The position numbers and the translations under genes are program-made. A DNA stretch of 64,000 nucleotides. Origin: Circinella minor. Taxonomy: Eukaryota; Mucoromycota; Mucoromycetes; Mucorales; Lichtheimiaceae. Of this stretch, positions 24,038-38,761 are shown piece after piece. Every line of letters begins with the position of its first letter. Position 1 is the stretch's first letter. The DNA is taken from the NCBI GenBank assembly GCA_016758965.1, contig JAEPRB010000038.1, forward strand, positions 124,001 through 188,000, read 5' to 3'. The notes under the pieces are model-generated. The model was given only the letters and a program-made list of their open reading frames with translations. It did not search any database and was not told the DNA's origin.

Positions 24038-27000
24038 TTAAATAGAATCATGTAACTTATTTTTATCATTTAATACTGCTGATAAATGACTATCAATGCT
24101 CAAACGTACTTGAGCAGTACCACAATCTGCAGCAGATTTTGACTCTTTAATTTTCCTGATCCAACTTCGATCCAAATTCATAGCCGTATACATATATGGC
24201 GCAATCGATTCACTATATCCATTATTTGTTTTAGTTGTTGCTTTGGATCTTGCATCTGCCTTGAGTCGTCGTAATTGATCATATGCAACAATATAACAGA
24301 ATTTGGAATATTTTTCATTTTTTACTGTTCGTTCATATGCATAACTGGACTTTACTGCATTCAACATTTGTTCATTGTGTATTTGTTTATCAATTCGGAA
24401 AATAGACGAAGTCAACGTGTTGTTTGGATTAGATAAAAATTCGCGTGCATAATATTCTTCAAGTTCAAATAAAGTATTATATTGATTATGATCTGCTAAA
24501 AACGGTTCTGCTTGTCGTGATGGATCAAATCGACTGTCTGTTTTTCGTTGTCGTTGAAAAACTAATTCTTTCACAGCTTCAGTATATTCATCAAATAAAT
24601 CATCAATGCATTTTTTAATTTTATCCAAATCAGATTTAAACTCTGGTTCTGTTTTAGCCGCTGCTAATGCATTTTCCCAAGGAGCAGCCAAGTCAGGATC
24701 CTTGTAACTAATATCATCTTCGTCAAACATACTACGTGTATATCTTGTAAATGCATCTGTTTTTTCTAAAAGTGTATCATACAAATGATCCATAGCAGTC
24801 CCCAAAGGTGCATCACGTAAAGTAACATCTTGATTCACTTCTTGGTAAGACTTGAAGTCGCGTTCACGTTGTTTATTTCTTTTATCTTGAAACCATTTAG
24901 GATACGGAATTCTACCAAACGCATTTCGATCTTGACGCAATACACTTTGTTTCAATGCTAAACCTTGTTTGGGTGCATCTACCAGTTTCGCACACATGTG
25001 AGACAAATAAATTACATCTGGTGTATCCAATCCAATTGTTTCTGAAAGTACGGTTCGCCAATTTTCATATAAACCTAAAGTACCATCAGGAACAGTAACA
25101 GAAATAAAATGTTTTTGTAATATTTGTTCCTGAATGGATACATCTTGAGTTTTTACTAATTCTTGACGGACACGTGTATCATTCTTTTCAAATACGGTTT
25201 TCATCTGTTCGGGTTCATTTGGCATTTCAGATGAAATGAATGGGTCTACAATTCTTTCATCCCAGCAACAAAATACCTAATATAGTATATATGTATACAA
25301 GTGAATGAATTAATATTATATGTGTCGTATATAACCTCTTCCCACTTTTTCAAAAAAAAAAAAGATTATTATTATTATTGATATTTACAATATCACCATC
25401 ATAATCACCACCTCCTAAATAACTTGCAAGGGATCGTTTGCCTTTTACTGAAAAAACAATGACATCGGTATAGATACGTAATTCGGATTTATCCACAGCT
25501 TTCACTTTTTGTATATCACTTTTAAGACCACATGGATTTCTTGTCACAATTAAATCACCGGTAACAAGTCCTGCTGGAATTCCTGTTTTTTCATCCACCC
25601 GTCGACCTGATAATTGTAAAAATACTTCACCAGGTTCCAAAATACCTTTTGGATCAGGAATACAAGTAACAGTACATGATTGTTCTACTTCAATCTTATA
25701 TTTTGTACAAACAGCCTTCATAACATCTCGAAAGACGTGTGTTACTTTCATAGCCACATGAGGATTAGATAAATCAAATCCAGAATCGAGTAATCGTACT
25801 GTAGATTCATGTAATGCAGCTGGTAATCCAGAGTATGCATTAATTCTCCAATAATCACTTTCTGTAGTCTTGTAAGTTGTTATTTGATTATTATTCTGAT
25901 CCGTGGCATCTTCTTCATTCATAATCCCTTCCAAATAATCATCTTGATCCGTCGATTGTTGCTCTCGCCAAAGGTCTTTTTCAGTATCTTCCATTTCCCA
26001 TCGTGATCGCATGATACATCCTGTCTTGCCAATCCATTCTCGTAATAATCGAATATTACGATTTTCAGTCACCACCGTTGTCAAACGTTGTAAATATTCA
26101 TTCAAAAGGTCAACAAAAACAGTAGTAGGAACCCCTCCTGAGGATAAACATTGAATAAATTGAGTATTTAAACTGGATGGATAAATACAAATAGAATTTT
26201 TGACCAAATCAAAGGTATAATGAAGTGGATCTACTTCCATATTATATTGTAAAACACCGGTTTTAAACTTGTGTTGTGATTGACGAATTTTAATCCAATC
26301 ACCTGAATTAAAATCTAAATCAGGGTCTACAATCCAAATTCCTTTGGCACCCCCAATACGTCCTTGTACAGCACAAGGTAATGTATCGGTTTGCTCACAT
26401 CCCATCATTTTTCGCATTGCAGAAACAGATATTAATCCACATCCATCCGTCATACATGTTTCTTCTTGACCTACAGCTTCATCTGAATATATATCATCCA
26501 CATATTCAATTTGATCAGGTTCAAATGTAATGGTTGAAATACTGTTACTATAACCCAACGTCATACGACTTGAAAACTTGCTAATTGTCATTTCCCAATT
26601 ATCCAAAATAGGAATATGCCAATCAATGACTTGTCGTATCGTTATTGATTCATCAATATCTTTTCCTTCTGTTGCAAATAAAACCACCTTGTCATCCTTG
26701 ATAAATAAGAATCGAAATGTACGACCCATCAATAAAAATGGTTTTAAGAAATAATCTTTTTGTTTTCGTATCATGGATGGATGTGTCGTTCGTGCTAATT
26801 TTAATTCCAAAAATCGATCATCACCAAATTTTCGAAAGAAACGATTGGAAGCGGCTACTTTGGGAGGTCGTAATTGAACTTGAGGGGGTCGTCCTTGTAC
26901 TAAATCAATCACACCACTGTAATGAAGCATACGATTATTACTGTTTAAAGTTTTAAGATATTTTTTACTGCTATAAGAGGTATCTGATTCTTGTTGTTGT

Positions 27001-27967
27001 TGTAATGATGAATGATTTTGCTGTTGATGGTGTTGTTGTTTCTCCATTTTTTCACAGTGGGTCCACACTTGATCTGAACAACGTTCCATGACACCATAGG
27101 TAGTTGCTGTAGATGAACCCATTTTGCCACCATACCATTCCACCATGGATTGAAATAAATTACGTGGTTCGGCTTTAGCCACATCAAGAAATCGTTGTAA
27201 AATTTCAAATGTGAGTTCTTGGGTTTTGAAACTTGTCATGAATCTAGCAATTTCAAATTGGATCGTCCATGATACACCAGTGAAACATCGGATGCCACGT
27301 GGTGGGGTATATAAAATATTGAACTTTCCATTCATGTTGGAAGTATTATCCAGTGGATCCGTATTTTCAAAAGGTGATAATGGAGGTGTGATTATGGAAC
27401 CTGCTGGACTGGATATATTGGTAGATCGAATACGTTTATTGTTGTTATTACTTATTCTTGTTTCTTCCACTTCTACTCCTCGTTTACCCAAAGCATTAGA
27501 AGAAGAAGAAGCTGTGGTCGTCTTGGGTGGTATAATTAAATCATCGTCAATCATAACTGTATAAATAAATAAATAAATAAAAAAAGAGGTGTCAACATAA
27601 CTATTCATATCACCTATTCCATTATTAATAACCCCAAATAACCGATTCATAGAAAAAAAAAAAAAAAGAGAGAGGAGGAAAACAATGACACTTTACAAGA
27701 ACATAAATCATTAATAGCTTTGTCAAGTCGCGATACTAGATCATTTATTGATTTTTTTTGTCCTTTCGGTGGTGACCATTGTAAGAATTGACGAATGACA
27801 TTGAATAATTCAGACTTATCTGTTAAAAATAAAGAGTGCATTTTTTGAATTTCAGGAGAAGCATTTTTAACAGGTATTTTAGTTAATGTTGGAATACGGT
27901 CGCGTAAATCCAAATGATTATAAATTTGTTTTGCACTTTTTACAACTTCGGGTGCAGGAAATGTCAT
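24038..27967 (-). CDS. RNA-dependent RNA polymerase, RNAi type (QDE-1/RDR family)
   Basis: Minus-strand exons are 27967-27697, 27556-25389 and 25276-24038, giving 1225 residues. Cellular RdRPs copy single-stranded RNA into dsRNA for Dicer in silencing. The catalytic loop SYLGGGDYDGDIVFCCWDE is split by the last intron. D808-Y-D-G-D812 is the family D-b-D-G-D metal-binding motif, and the spliced continuation VFCCWDERIVDPF is the expected one. Upstream, TRNPCGLKSDIQKVKAVD and GEVFLQLSGRRVDEKTG are typical core segments. Intron 1 (27557-27696) contains an in-frame look-alike segment, but the GTAAAG/TATACAG sites and phase support splicing. Overall length is near that of QDE-1-type enzymes. The gene diverges from U4 and converges with CBP6. 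Confidence 0.95.
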
Positions 27968-28762
27968 TTTTTTTTTTTTTTTTTTTTTGGTGTTATTAGA
28001 GTCAATAATAATAATTATTATTTTTTGAATATGAAGTAAAGAAAATAAAGTTGGTTGTAAAAAAAAAAAAAAAAAAAAAAGGAGGAGGAAAGAAGTGAGA
28101 TACACGTTCAATAAAAAAAAAAAAACGCGTTTTTTTTTTTTAATTTTTATAATAAATGCGAAACAAAAAAGTGATTATTTTAAAACTACTTATTTAAAAA
28201 TAACGCGTTTATTATACAACATTTTTATAACTTGAATATTATGATTTATACTCTATGAAAAAAAGACTTGTTGATAATAATAATAACCAATCAATCTAGT
28301 TGATGTATCTTACCCACCCGAATCTCTTAATCATATTGACCCCAAAACCTTGGGACTCCGATTGATGTCTATTTTATTCAAAAGAATAGTAATAATAACC
28401 TTTTTACACACTTTTTAAACTTGTTTCAAAAAAAAAAAAAAAAAAAGACGTGTCAGGCAATCAAAACCAATTTATTGAGTAAATTCCACAAGCTTATCAA
28501 TTAATAAAAAAAAAAAAAAAAAAGGTGGTTAGTTTAACTTATCCTTTTATAAAATATTATCAATCATTATTTCATGCATAAAGAGTCTCTTGGACAATAA
28601 AAAAGTCATTTTGCTCCCCCATTCCCAAATCAGGGACCCCCGCCATCAAATTTGGTAAAATGTCCCTTTCCATATTTTTTTTTCAAACAACGATGTGACT
28701 TTTAAAAATAAGATTGAGTTTTAAACAACGCTTGTGACTGGGATATTTTTTGAAAAAAAAAA
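27968..28762. other. Intergenic region between RdRP and U4 snRNA
   Basis: It holds the RdRP promoter and the U4 upstream region. A20-class poly-A/T tracts occur at 27968-27988, 28060-28080, 28429-28446 and 28505-28523. A direct repeat near the U4 end is listed separately. Confidence 0.55.
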
Positions 28763-28770
28763 TTATAAAA
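28685..28770 (+). promoter_or_regulatory. Candidate U4 promoter: direct repeat plus TATA box
   Basis: AAACAACGATGTGACT (28685-28700) is repeated with small changes as AAACAACGCTTGTGACT (28723-28739). TTATAAAA follows at about 28763-28770, roughly 40 bases before the predicted U4 5' end. The role is inferred from position only. Confidence 0.45.
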
Positions 28771-28804
28771 GAAACCCCTTCCCATGTCCCTTTTCTTTTT
28801 CTTT

Positions 28805-28950
28805 ATCTTTGTGCAAGGGCAAAACCACGCAAGTGAGGTCATACCGATGCTGGTTTATTGCTGGTTGAAAACTATAACCAATAACCCGTCTACCGTACGC
28901 CTTAGGGCGTGCAGTGGCAATTTTTCCGCAGCCAACCTAGTTGGCTCACA
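28805..28950 (+). ncRNA. U4: U4 spliceosomal snRNA
   Basis: The RNA pairs with U6 in the U4/U6.U5 tri-snRNP. The 5' end ATCTTTGTGCAAGGGC matches the U4 strand of U4/U6 stem II. Next is the 5' stem-loop closed by AACCA/TGGTT with the k-turn halves GTGAGG and CCGATG, the binding site of the 15.5K/Snu13 protein. TTTATTGCTGGTTGAAAACT follows and is almost the universal U4/U6 stem I block. The central GTACGCC..GGGCGTGC hairpin comes next, then GGCAATTTTTCC containing the Sm site, and a 3' hairpin AGCCAACCTAGTTGGCT. Length of about 146 nt is normal. A TATA-like element lies upstream. No ORF overlaps it. Confidence 0.95.
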
Positions 28951-29205
28951 AAATATTTAATAAGTAAATGATAAAAAAAAAATTATAATTTATAAATTAT
29001 AAATTATAATAATAAATAATAAAATACTCGAATCTTATTGGATAAACTTATTTTTTATTATTAATTATTATTATTTTCTCTCGCTTTCCCCCCACCATTC
29101 TTTTTTATTTTCAAACTATATACAATCTTTCATTTTTATTTTTTTTCAATACTTTTAAATAAATCACTTTTTTTTTTTATTTTTATCTTAAAAAAAGTAT
29201 TATTA

Positions 29206-30787
29206 TTATTCCTCTTCTTCTTCTGCTTGTTGTTCTTGTTGTTTATTCATCTCTGCTAAATAAGCTTCTTTTAATGCTAATTCTTTCTTTAACTTTTCAA
29301 GTTCATCTTCAAATCGTTTCTATAACAAAAAGACACAATGGGAATTTAATTTAATATATATTTATATATTGAAAAACGATTTTATATTACCTTCAACATG
29401 GCATTAGGTGCAGACTTTAGATTATCTGTCTTTCTTTGAATAGCTTGTTTAATTTCACTAATTTCTTGTCGTTTTTGTTCTAATATATATATATATATAT
29501 ATCCAAAGTTTAATATCGAAAAAAAAAGTGCTTTTTTTTTTTATATATATAATAAAACTTTTTATACCAATTTCACCAGTATCTCCTCTTTCTTCATCTT
29601 CTTCTTCTTCTTCACTATCTTCTTCTTCTTCTTCTTCATCATCTTCATCTTCATTATCTTCTTCATCTCTATCATCTTCATCCAATTCTTCTAAATCACG
29701 ATCAATAGCTGCAGCTAAATCATCATCACTTTCACTTTCAGCTGCTTCACTCATATCAATATCAATATCTTGTGTTCCAACATCAGATTCATTTTCCATT
29801 TCCAATTCTCTATTATCAAACACCTCTATATATATATATATATTAATAGAATCATTCAAAATATGTATAAAAAATAAAGTATACATTTACCATATTGAAC
29901 ATCTTCCGCTTGAGCATCTACTTCTAATAATCTTTCTACTTCTTGTTCAACTTCTTCAATAGCTCTTTTTGAAAGTTTCTTTCTAAATCTACGTTTTCGT
30001 ACATGTTTTAAAGGGGGTGTAAGACCATGTTGATATACAAATGGATCACTACTTGTACGTAACATATTATTATTATTATTATTTAAATTAGATTGTTCTT
30101 CTAATGATCCTGTACCATCATCTACTAATAACATCTATAATTATTTTATTTGATTAATAATATGAACTAATTCCCCCTCTTTTATTCCCTTCTTTTTTTA
30201 CCTGTGAAATATCTGCAGTCTTATAAAATTGTTTTTTATCAAAAGTCTTTTGTGATTCAATAATTGTTGGTAAATCTACTAAAGTAGTATCATATTTACG
30301 TCCTCCAATAGTAAATTGTCCTCTTCTACTATCTTTTTTTTATTATTATTATTAATAAAAACTTTGTTTCCTCATTTATTTTATTAAAATATATATATAT
30401 CTAACCTTTCATTTGTAATTTAACATCTTCAGGAATTTCTCGTTTTCTAACACTTTCTCTTAATTTTTCACACATTTCACCTTGTGGTAAACGTAAAATT
30501 AAATGTTCTTCAATAGCAGCTTCTGGTTCATCTTCATCTTCAGATCCACTTGCATTCGTATGATGTTGATGATGACTATTACTTCCACTTGCATTATGAC
30601 TATTTGATCCAGTCACTATATGAGTTGAAGATCCTCCTTGTTTATTTTTTGTTGTTGTTAACTTGATTTTAATCGGTTTACTCCCATCACCTGATTTTCT
30701 TGAACGTTTTCCTTTTTGTTTTTCAGATTTATCAGGTTTTGAAGAAGAAGAAGATATTATTGTTGGTGTTTCTGTTGTTGGTTCCAT
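29206..30787 (-). CDS. TAF7: TFIID subunit TAF7 (TAFII55 family)
   Basis: Six minus-strand exons: 30787-30406, 30332-30202, 30134-29891, 29825-29568, 29479-29391 and 29319-29206, giving 405 residues. TAF7 binds TAF1 in TFIID and restrains its activity before initiation. After a Ser/His/Asn-rich N-terminus (to about 95) comes the TAFII55 domain: EEHLILRLP, IPEDVKLQMKDSRRGQF, YDTTLVDLPTIIESQKTFD, then FYKTADISQMLLVDD, which is diagnostic. HVRKRRFRKKLSKRAIEEVEQE follows as in other TAF7 proteins. A very acidic stretch (poly Asp/Glu) and a C-terminal coiled coil (KRFEDELEKLKKELALKEA) end it. Intron 1 uses an AAAAAG acceptor. Starts of TAF7 and CENP-K are only 150 bp apart. Confidence 0.93.
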
Positions 30788-30937
30788 TGTTTTTTCTTTT
30801 AAGGGTATATTATTATCGAAGAAAAAAAAAAAAAAGTAGAAAGCGGCGTTTCTGATAACAAAAATGCAAAAAAAAAAAAACCGTTCCTTTACTTTTTGTA
30901 GTAACAAGCAAAAAACCTTTATGTATAAAGTTTAATA
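30788..30937. promoter_or_regulatory. 150-bp bidirectional promoter of TAF7 (-) and CENP-K (+)
   Basis: Both start codons flank this short gap, which includes two A-tracts (about 30821-30834 and 30869-30880). Any promoter elements must be shared or overlap the 5' UTRs. Confidence 0.6.
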
Positions 30938-32211
30938 ATGTGGATTGAAGAGAAATTAAGAGAAATTATTTTACGAGCAGCGAATGATTTCGATAAAATA
31001 GTGGAACAAGAACGTAAAATTACAAGTTCAGAAGACGGTACTTCACGTGGTCAACATCTTGATCAAATACTTGTTGATCAAAAGAATGAAAGAGAAATAC
31101 TTTGGAAAAGACTTCATGAAGTAACTATTACTATTAATATAATATAAATATATATATATATATATATATCTAAAACTAATAAAATGGATTTATTATTTAT
31201 TTTAGCTTGAAGATATACACACAGCTAAAGGATTAAAGAAATTATATATTGAAAAAAAAGAAAAAGAACAAGTTAAAATAAATACTTTAAAAGCTGAACA
31301 AGATGAAATTATTAAACAAGTAAATCAACAAATGATTGGTATAAAAAAATGTTTTTTTTTATATTTAAAAATGGGATTATAATCTTTTACTAATAAAATT
31401 GGGTGGGTGGGTGGGGGGGATATAGAATCAAGACATGTTGAAAGACAAACAAACGAAACAATTATTGAATTACAATTTAAAGAAAAATTAAATAAAACAG
31501 TAAATGAATTACAAGAAGCATTAAAATTAATGGATCAAGAATTATTAGAAGCAACAGATACTTTAGAACGTGAACGTATTGTATTAACTGAATGTCAACA
31601 AATTACTGAAGTATTACAACAAAAATTAGAAGAAGCAGAACAACCTGAAGCAATACAACAAGCAACAATGTAAAAATGCATTATCCCTTTATATATATAT
31701 ATATCTTCTACTTTTAAATATTCTAATGATTATTATTTTATTCTTTAGGGAAGTACATGATACAATTAATCGATTAAAAGAAAAACATAAAATTATAATG
31801 GATGAATTAATTGATTTTTTACATGAATATTATCCACCTCATCCTGTTGATGTAAGGTTATATTATATAAATATCAATTATATTATATTATTTATATATT
31901 CTTCTTTTTTAAATAGGGTATAGATGATGATGATGATGATGATCAAAAAGAAACATGTGAATTAATTTTTATATTAGAGGTAACAATAATAATAATAATA
32001 ATAATATTTATGCATAAAAGAAAATAATAACTAATATATAATTGAATAGGATTTAATGAATTTAGCAGTACTTAAACAACATGATCCTTATTTACAACTT
32101 ATACCAGGTACTTATTGGTCACCTTATATTGAAATTCTCATTAAAGCACGTATTGCTGTAAGAGATCCACAAAATCCATCTAGAATACGTTTAGTAGATT
32201 TTCGTATGTAA
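30938..32211 (+). CDS. CENPK: Kinetochore protein CENP-K (Mcm22-type)
   Basis: Six exons: 30938-31120, 31206-31338, 31426-31669, 31749-31851, 31917-31979 and 32050-32211, all in phase, coding 295 residues. CENP-K belongs to the CENP-H/I/K module of the constitutive centromere network. Most of the protein is coiled coil (residues about 10-200, heptad-like LEDIHTAKGLKKLYIEKKE, LERERIVLTECQQITEVLQQ). The C-terminus DELIDFLHEYYPP, an acidic GIDDDDDD linker, then DPYLQLIPGTYWSPYIEIL and KARIAVRDPQNPSRIRLVDF match the CENP-K end (F-L...P-P; D-P-Y-x-x-I...W-P-P-Y-x-E-x-L; R-x-P-x-x-P-x-R-I-R-L). It lies 156 bp upstream of the cullin on the same strand. Confidence 0.8.
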
Positions 32212-32367
32212 ATTTACGCATTTACTCCCGACACACACACTCTCTCTCCTAAACCTCACCCCCCCCTTTTTTTTTTCCTGCAAAAAAAAAAAAAAAAATA
32301 CCTTTTACACACTTTCTATTCTTTCATTTCTTTACAAAAAAAAAAAAAAAATTATATACTTTTCATA

Positions 32368-35635
<3,268 letters not shown>

Positions 35636-36161
35636 AAAAAAATATATTATTAAATATATATATACACACACATCTTTTTTTTTTTTTTACCCCAAGTATA
35701 CCAATACAAACATTTAAAAATATATATGAAAAATTATCTATTGTCATCATTTTTTTTTAGTTGATTGTACATGGCTATTTAAAATAGAATGATGAATTCG
35801 GATGACCGGATGACTGAACCCGAAGAATATTCTTTTTTTGTGTTACGTACAAGATTAAATAAAGCAAAATATATTTGTTGTCAATAGTTTATTATTTTGT
35901 TTGAAATGAGGTTGTAAGAAAGTTTATAAACGAAGAGTCTATAAGAATTTCAAAATAATATATTATCTTCGATACAATTGTAACACAGCACCACGTACCT
36001 ACAACATTCCTTATTTTTCTTTTGCTCTCCTCAATAGTTAGTTCTTTTTTGTTGTATAAATGTATAAGTATTTTTTTTTTCATATTCTTCACACACATTA
36101 TTCTTCTTAAAATTATCTACAGTACCATGGATACGCCTTGTCATTTATACTTGAAAAACAG
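35636..36161. other. Convergent intergenic sequence
   Basis: 3' flank of the cullin. TA and CA microsatellites at about 35641-35671. No gene. Confidence 0.55.
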
Positions 36162-36341
36162 TACAGTTGAACCCCGTTTTTTGTACAGGTGGGATTTGGC
36201 TCGAAAGTAGTGCAAAAACCGGGGGTGTGCAAAAAGTGGGATTGAAAACATAGTAAAATCAAAGTGGGATTGTGACCAAAAGGTGTGCAAAAAGAGGGTG
36301 TGTGCAAAAATCGAGGGTGCAAAAAGCGGGGTTTTACTGTA
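36162..36341. mobile_element. Short non-autonomous element (MITE), Tc1/pogo-like
   Basis: The element is 176 bp between TA dinucleotides. The left end CAGTTGAACCCCGTTTTTT and the reverse complement of the right end, CAGTAAAACCCCGCTTTTT, form a terminal inverted repeat. The TA on both sides fits the Tc1/mariner-pogo target duplication. CAGT...AACC(C/T)CG ends are typical of pogo/Tigger-type elements. There is no ORF. The interior is built of degenerate GTGCAAAAAG-GGG and GTGGGATT units. Confidence 0.8.
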
Positions 36342-36635
36342 ATATAAAAATTGTTACTATTATTATTATTTTAATATACTACAAAAAAGCTCCATTCGAA
36401 AAAAAAAAAAAAAAAACGTGATAATGTTTTAAATCAAAATAAGAGAATGCCACAAACGTATTCATATAGTTGTTTATTTTAAAAAAGAAATGTAGTTTTT
36501 ATGATTAAAGAAATGTTATTTGTTTGTTTGTGTGTGTATGTGTGTGTGTGTATGTGTTATTTAAAAACAGGATATATATATATGTGTGTGTGTGCAAAGA
36601 TATTAATATTATTATTTGTTGTTTACGTATATCAA

Positions 36636-38761
36636 CTATGATCGTCTTCTACGCTTCTTCTTCGATCCCATTTCTTGTATAATAGGCGTTTGACATGTTG
36701 GTCGTAGCCATTGTTTTTGATAATTATTATGAGTTTTGTTAGAGTGACGTTGTTTTCTGTGTGCTTCGTATAATTTTGCTACACTTTCTTCTGCAAAATC
36801 CTAGTATACAAGTTGTTAAATTAGTATATATATTTGTGTGCACTGATTAAGGGATATATGGTCTATAAAATTATTACCTTCAGTTGGCAAAAACGCTCGA
36901 CCAAGGACGGTAACAATGGAGTATCAGATGGCGAGCGAGGAAGATTCAAATTTCCAAGTTCTACCATAGTGTAGGCACCTGGACCATCTAACAACATTTT
37001 AAAAAACTGGATTCGTGATCCTATTATAACAAATATTAGATATCGAAACTAGATACGTTTTACATTATCCCATCGCACTGCCCACAGTTAACAAATACGT
37101 GCATACCTCTTATTATAATACCAACTGCCACTGGATCAATCACACCAGCATTTGCCAATTTATCAATACATATTTTAAGCTCTTTGCCTATTCGTACCAT
37201 ATCAGACTCATCTTTGTTTGAAGCCTTAGCCTTGATCTCAACCACAGTAAATTCATAGTTTGTTACAGAGGAGAGTTTTGAGTTGTAGAGCGTGAAATCT
37301 GGTAAAAATGTTTGATAATTCGGGGATGAGGATGGGGGCTTGAGTGTGTACGTATTCCTACAGCAGCAAAACCATTATTTATCTTTACTAGTAAATTACT
37401 CTTTGGAACAATATTATGCACATCTTTATCATTCTTAATATTTACCATGACGATTCAGTATTTTTTATACGACAAAAGGTAGCATGTAGAAAATAATCTA
37501 AAGTTTTTCTACCCAAATCCTCCTCTTTTAACACAGTATCCTCATTCCATTGTACAACCATATCAATCATTGATGACAATACTCGAACGCCTGTCAAATA
37601 TGTTTCATCTTGTAATTGTTTCATCTTGGGGAGTACTTTTTCCATCTCCACGTAATCACCATCATCATTATAAATATTCGTAATAATTTTACAAGCATTA
37701 TCAAATTCCAAATCCACTCGTTTAAGACGATCCGTCTTCTTTAATGCCTTGAAAATTACTTTGTGATCTTCCATTGACGACAAGACACACCGTTCGTTAC
37801 TTGAAATAAGAAATATATTGCTTAGAGATCTGAATAAATGATTTTTAGTCAGCGGATTTTTTATGACAACCTTCATTTGTTGTTACCCCAATCTATCATT
37901 CATTATATACTTACAAAATTCTAGAGTCATTCAATGTCTCGCGGCCTTGGGCGCCTTCAATACTTTTTTTTCGATAAAACTGATACTCTTCACTCATGTT
38001 AATGTTGGGGATTACGGTATTGCTTTGGATAAAATTATTGAGGCTATATGAATTGGATGGATAAAAATGTTGTAATAATCGTTTTGGATGTGGGTTTGCT
38101 GATTCCCAGGTCTCTTGACTACATGGATCATGCTCAGCACTTGGCTGCTGTTGAGGTTCTTGGGTTTGTTGTGCGGATGTTACTGTTGATGAAGATTGTC
38201 CTAACAAAGTTTATTCAATTTTTTTTTTTAGTATATAAATAATAAGATTTAGTAAAAGTAATTGTGCTTAAGAAAACATACCTTGTTGCATTTCTTGACT
38301 TGAATCATTCATATGGATCGTTACAGGACCAGTCATAATAGTGCTATCACGCACATGGAATGTTATATCATGGCTTTCAACTGAATTTGCCCTATCTTCC
38401 ATATTAGAAGTAGTATTAGTTGTTGTTGTTGTTGCTGGTGGTGGTGTAGAAGTAGGTGTCGTCAAGCGTCGACATTCAGCCTAAAAAAGTAATATATAAC
38501 AAAAACATGAATATAAAACAAAATGACTTTGAAAGGAAATCCTTTGCTCGAATAACTTACATCCCAATTGTTAAGAATAATGTTCGCAGCCTGCTTCTGC
38601 TGCGCATTGCCACTCGTCTTGACCTCCTTCAATAGCTTTCGTAATAATTTCAGATGGCTGCGGTGTGTTCCGCTTAAGTTCTCATATTCTAGTTCTTGTA
38701 ATACTGTAGAGAGATTCCATTTATCTGGATTTTTTATAGATAAGAAGGCGTTTTTGACCAT
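36636..38761 (-). CDS. Unknown 532-residue protein with PD-(D/E)XK nuclease-like signature
   Basis: Seven minus-strand exons, all in phase: 38761-38561, 38480-38282, 38200-37915, 37799-37446, 37357-37107, 37020-36878 and 36800-36636. The N-terminus MVKNAFLSIKNPDKWNLSTV and following residues are helical and charged. Residues about 70-190 are Thr/Ser/Pro/Gln-rich and probably disordered, then comes a helical region (SMEDHKVIFKALKKTDRLKR). From about 360, LPDFTLYN (D367) and YEFTVVEIKAK (E387, K389) give a P-D-x19-E-x-K pattern. A helix (IGKELKICIDKLANAG) and strand (VAVGIIIRG) follow, as expected for the restriction-endonuclease-like fold. The C-terminus ends in a Lys/Arg cluster (GSKKKRRRRS), likely a nuclear signal. 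I know similar proteins as an expanded family in Mucorales but no assigned function. Nuclease activity is inference. Confidence 0.72.

Noticed and set aside
27557..27696. In-frame open segment joining to RdRP (MNRLFGVINNGIGDMNSYVD)
   Set aside because: Donor and acceptor with matching phase place it inside intron 1; the poly-A and TTTATTTATTTA content is intronic.
29528..29962. Poly-Ser open frame of 144 codons on the plus strand
   Set aside because: It is the antisense of the acidic Asp/Glu tract of TAF7.
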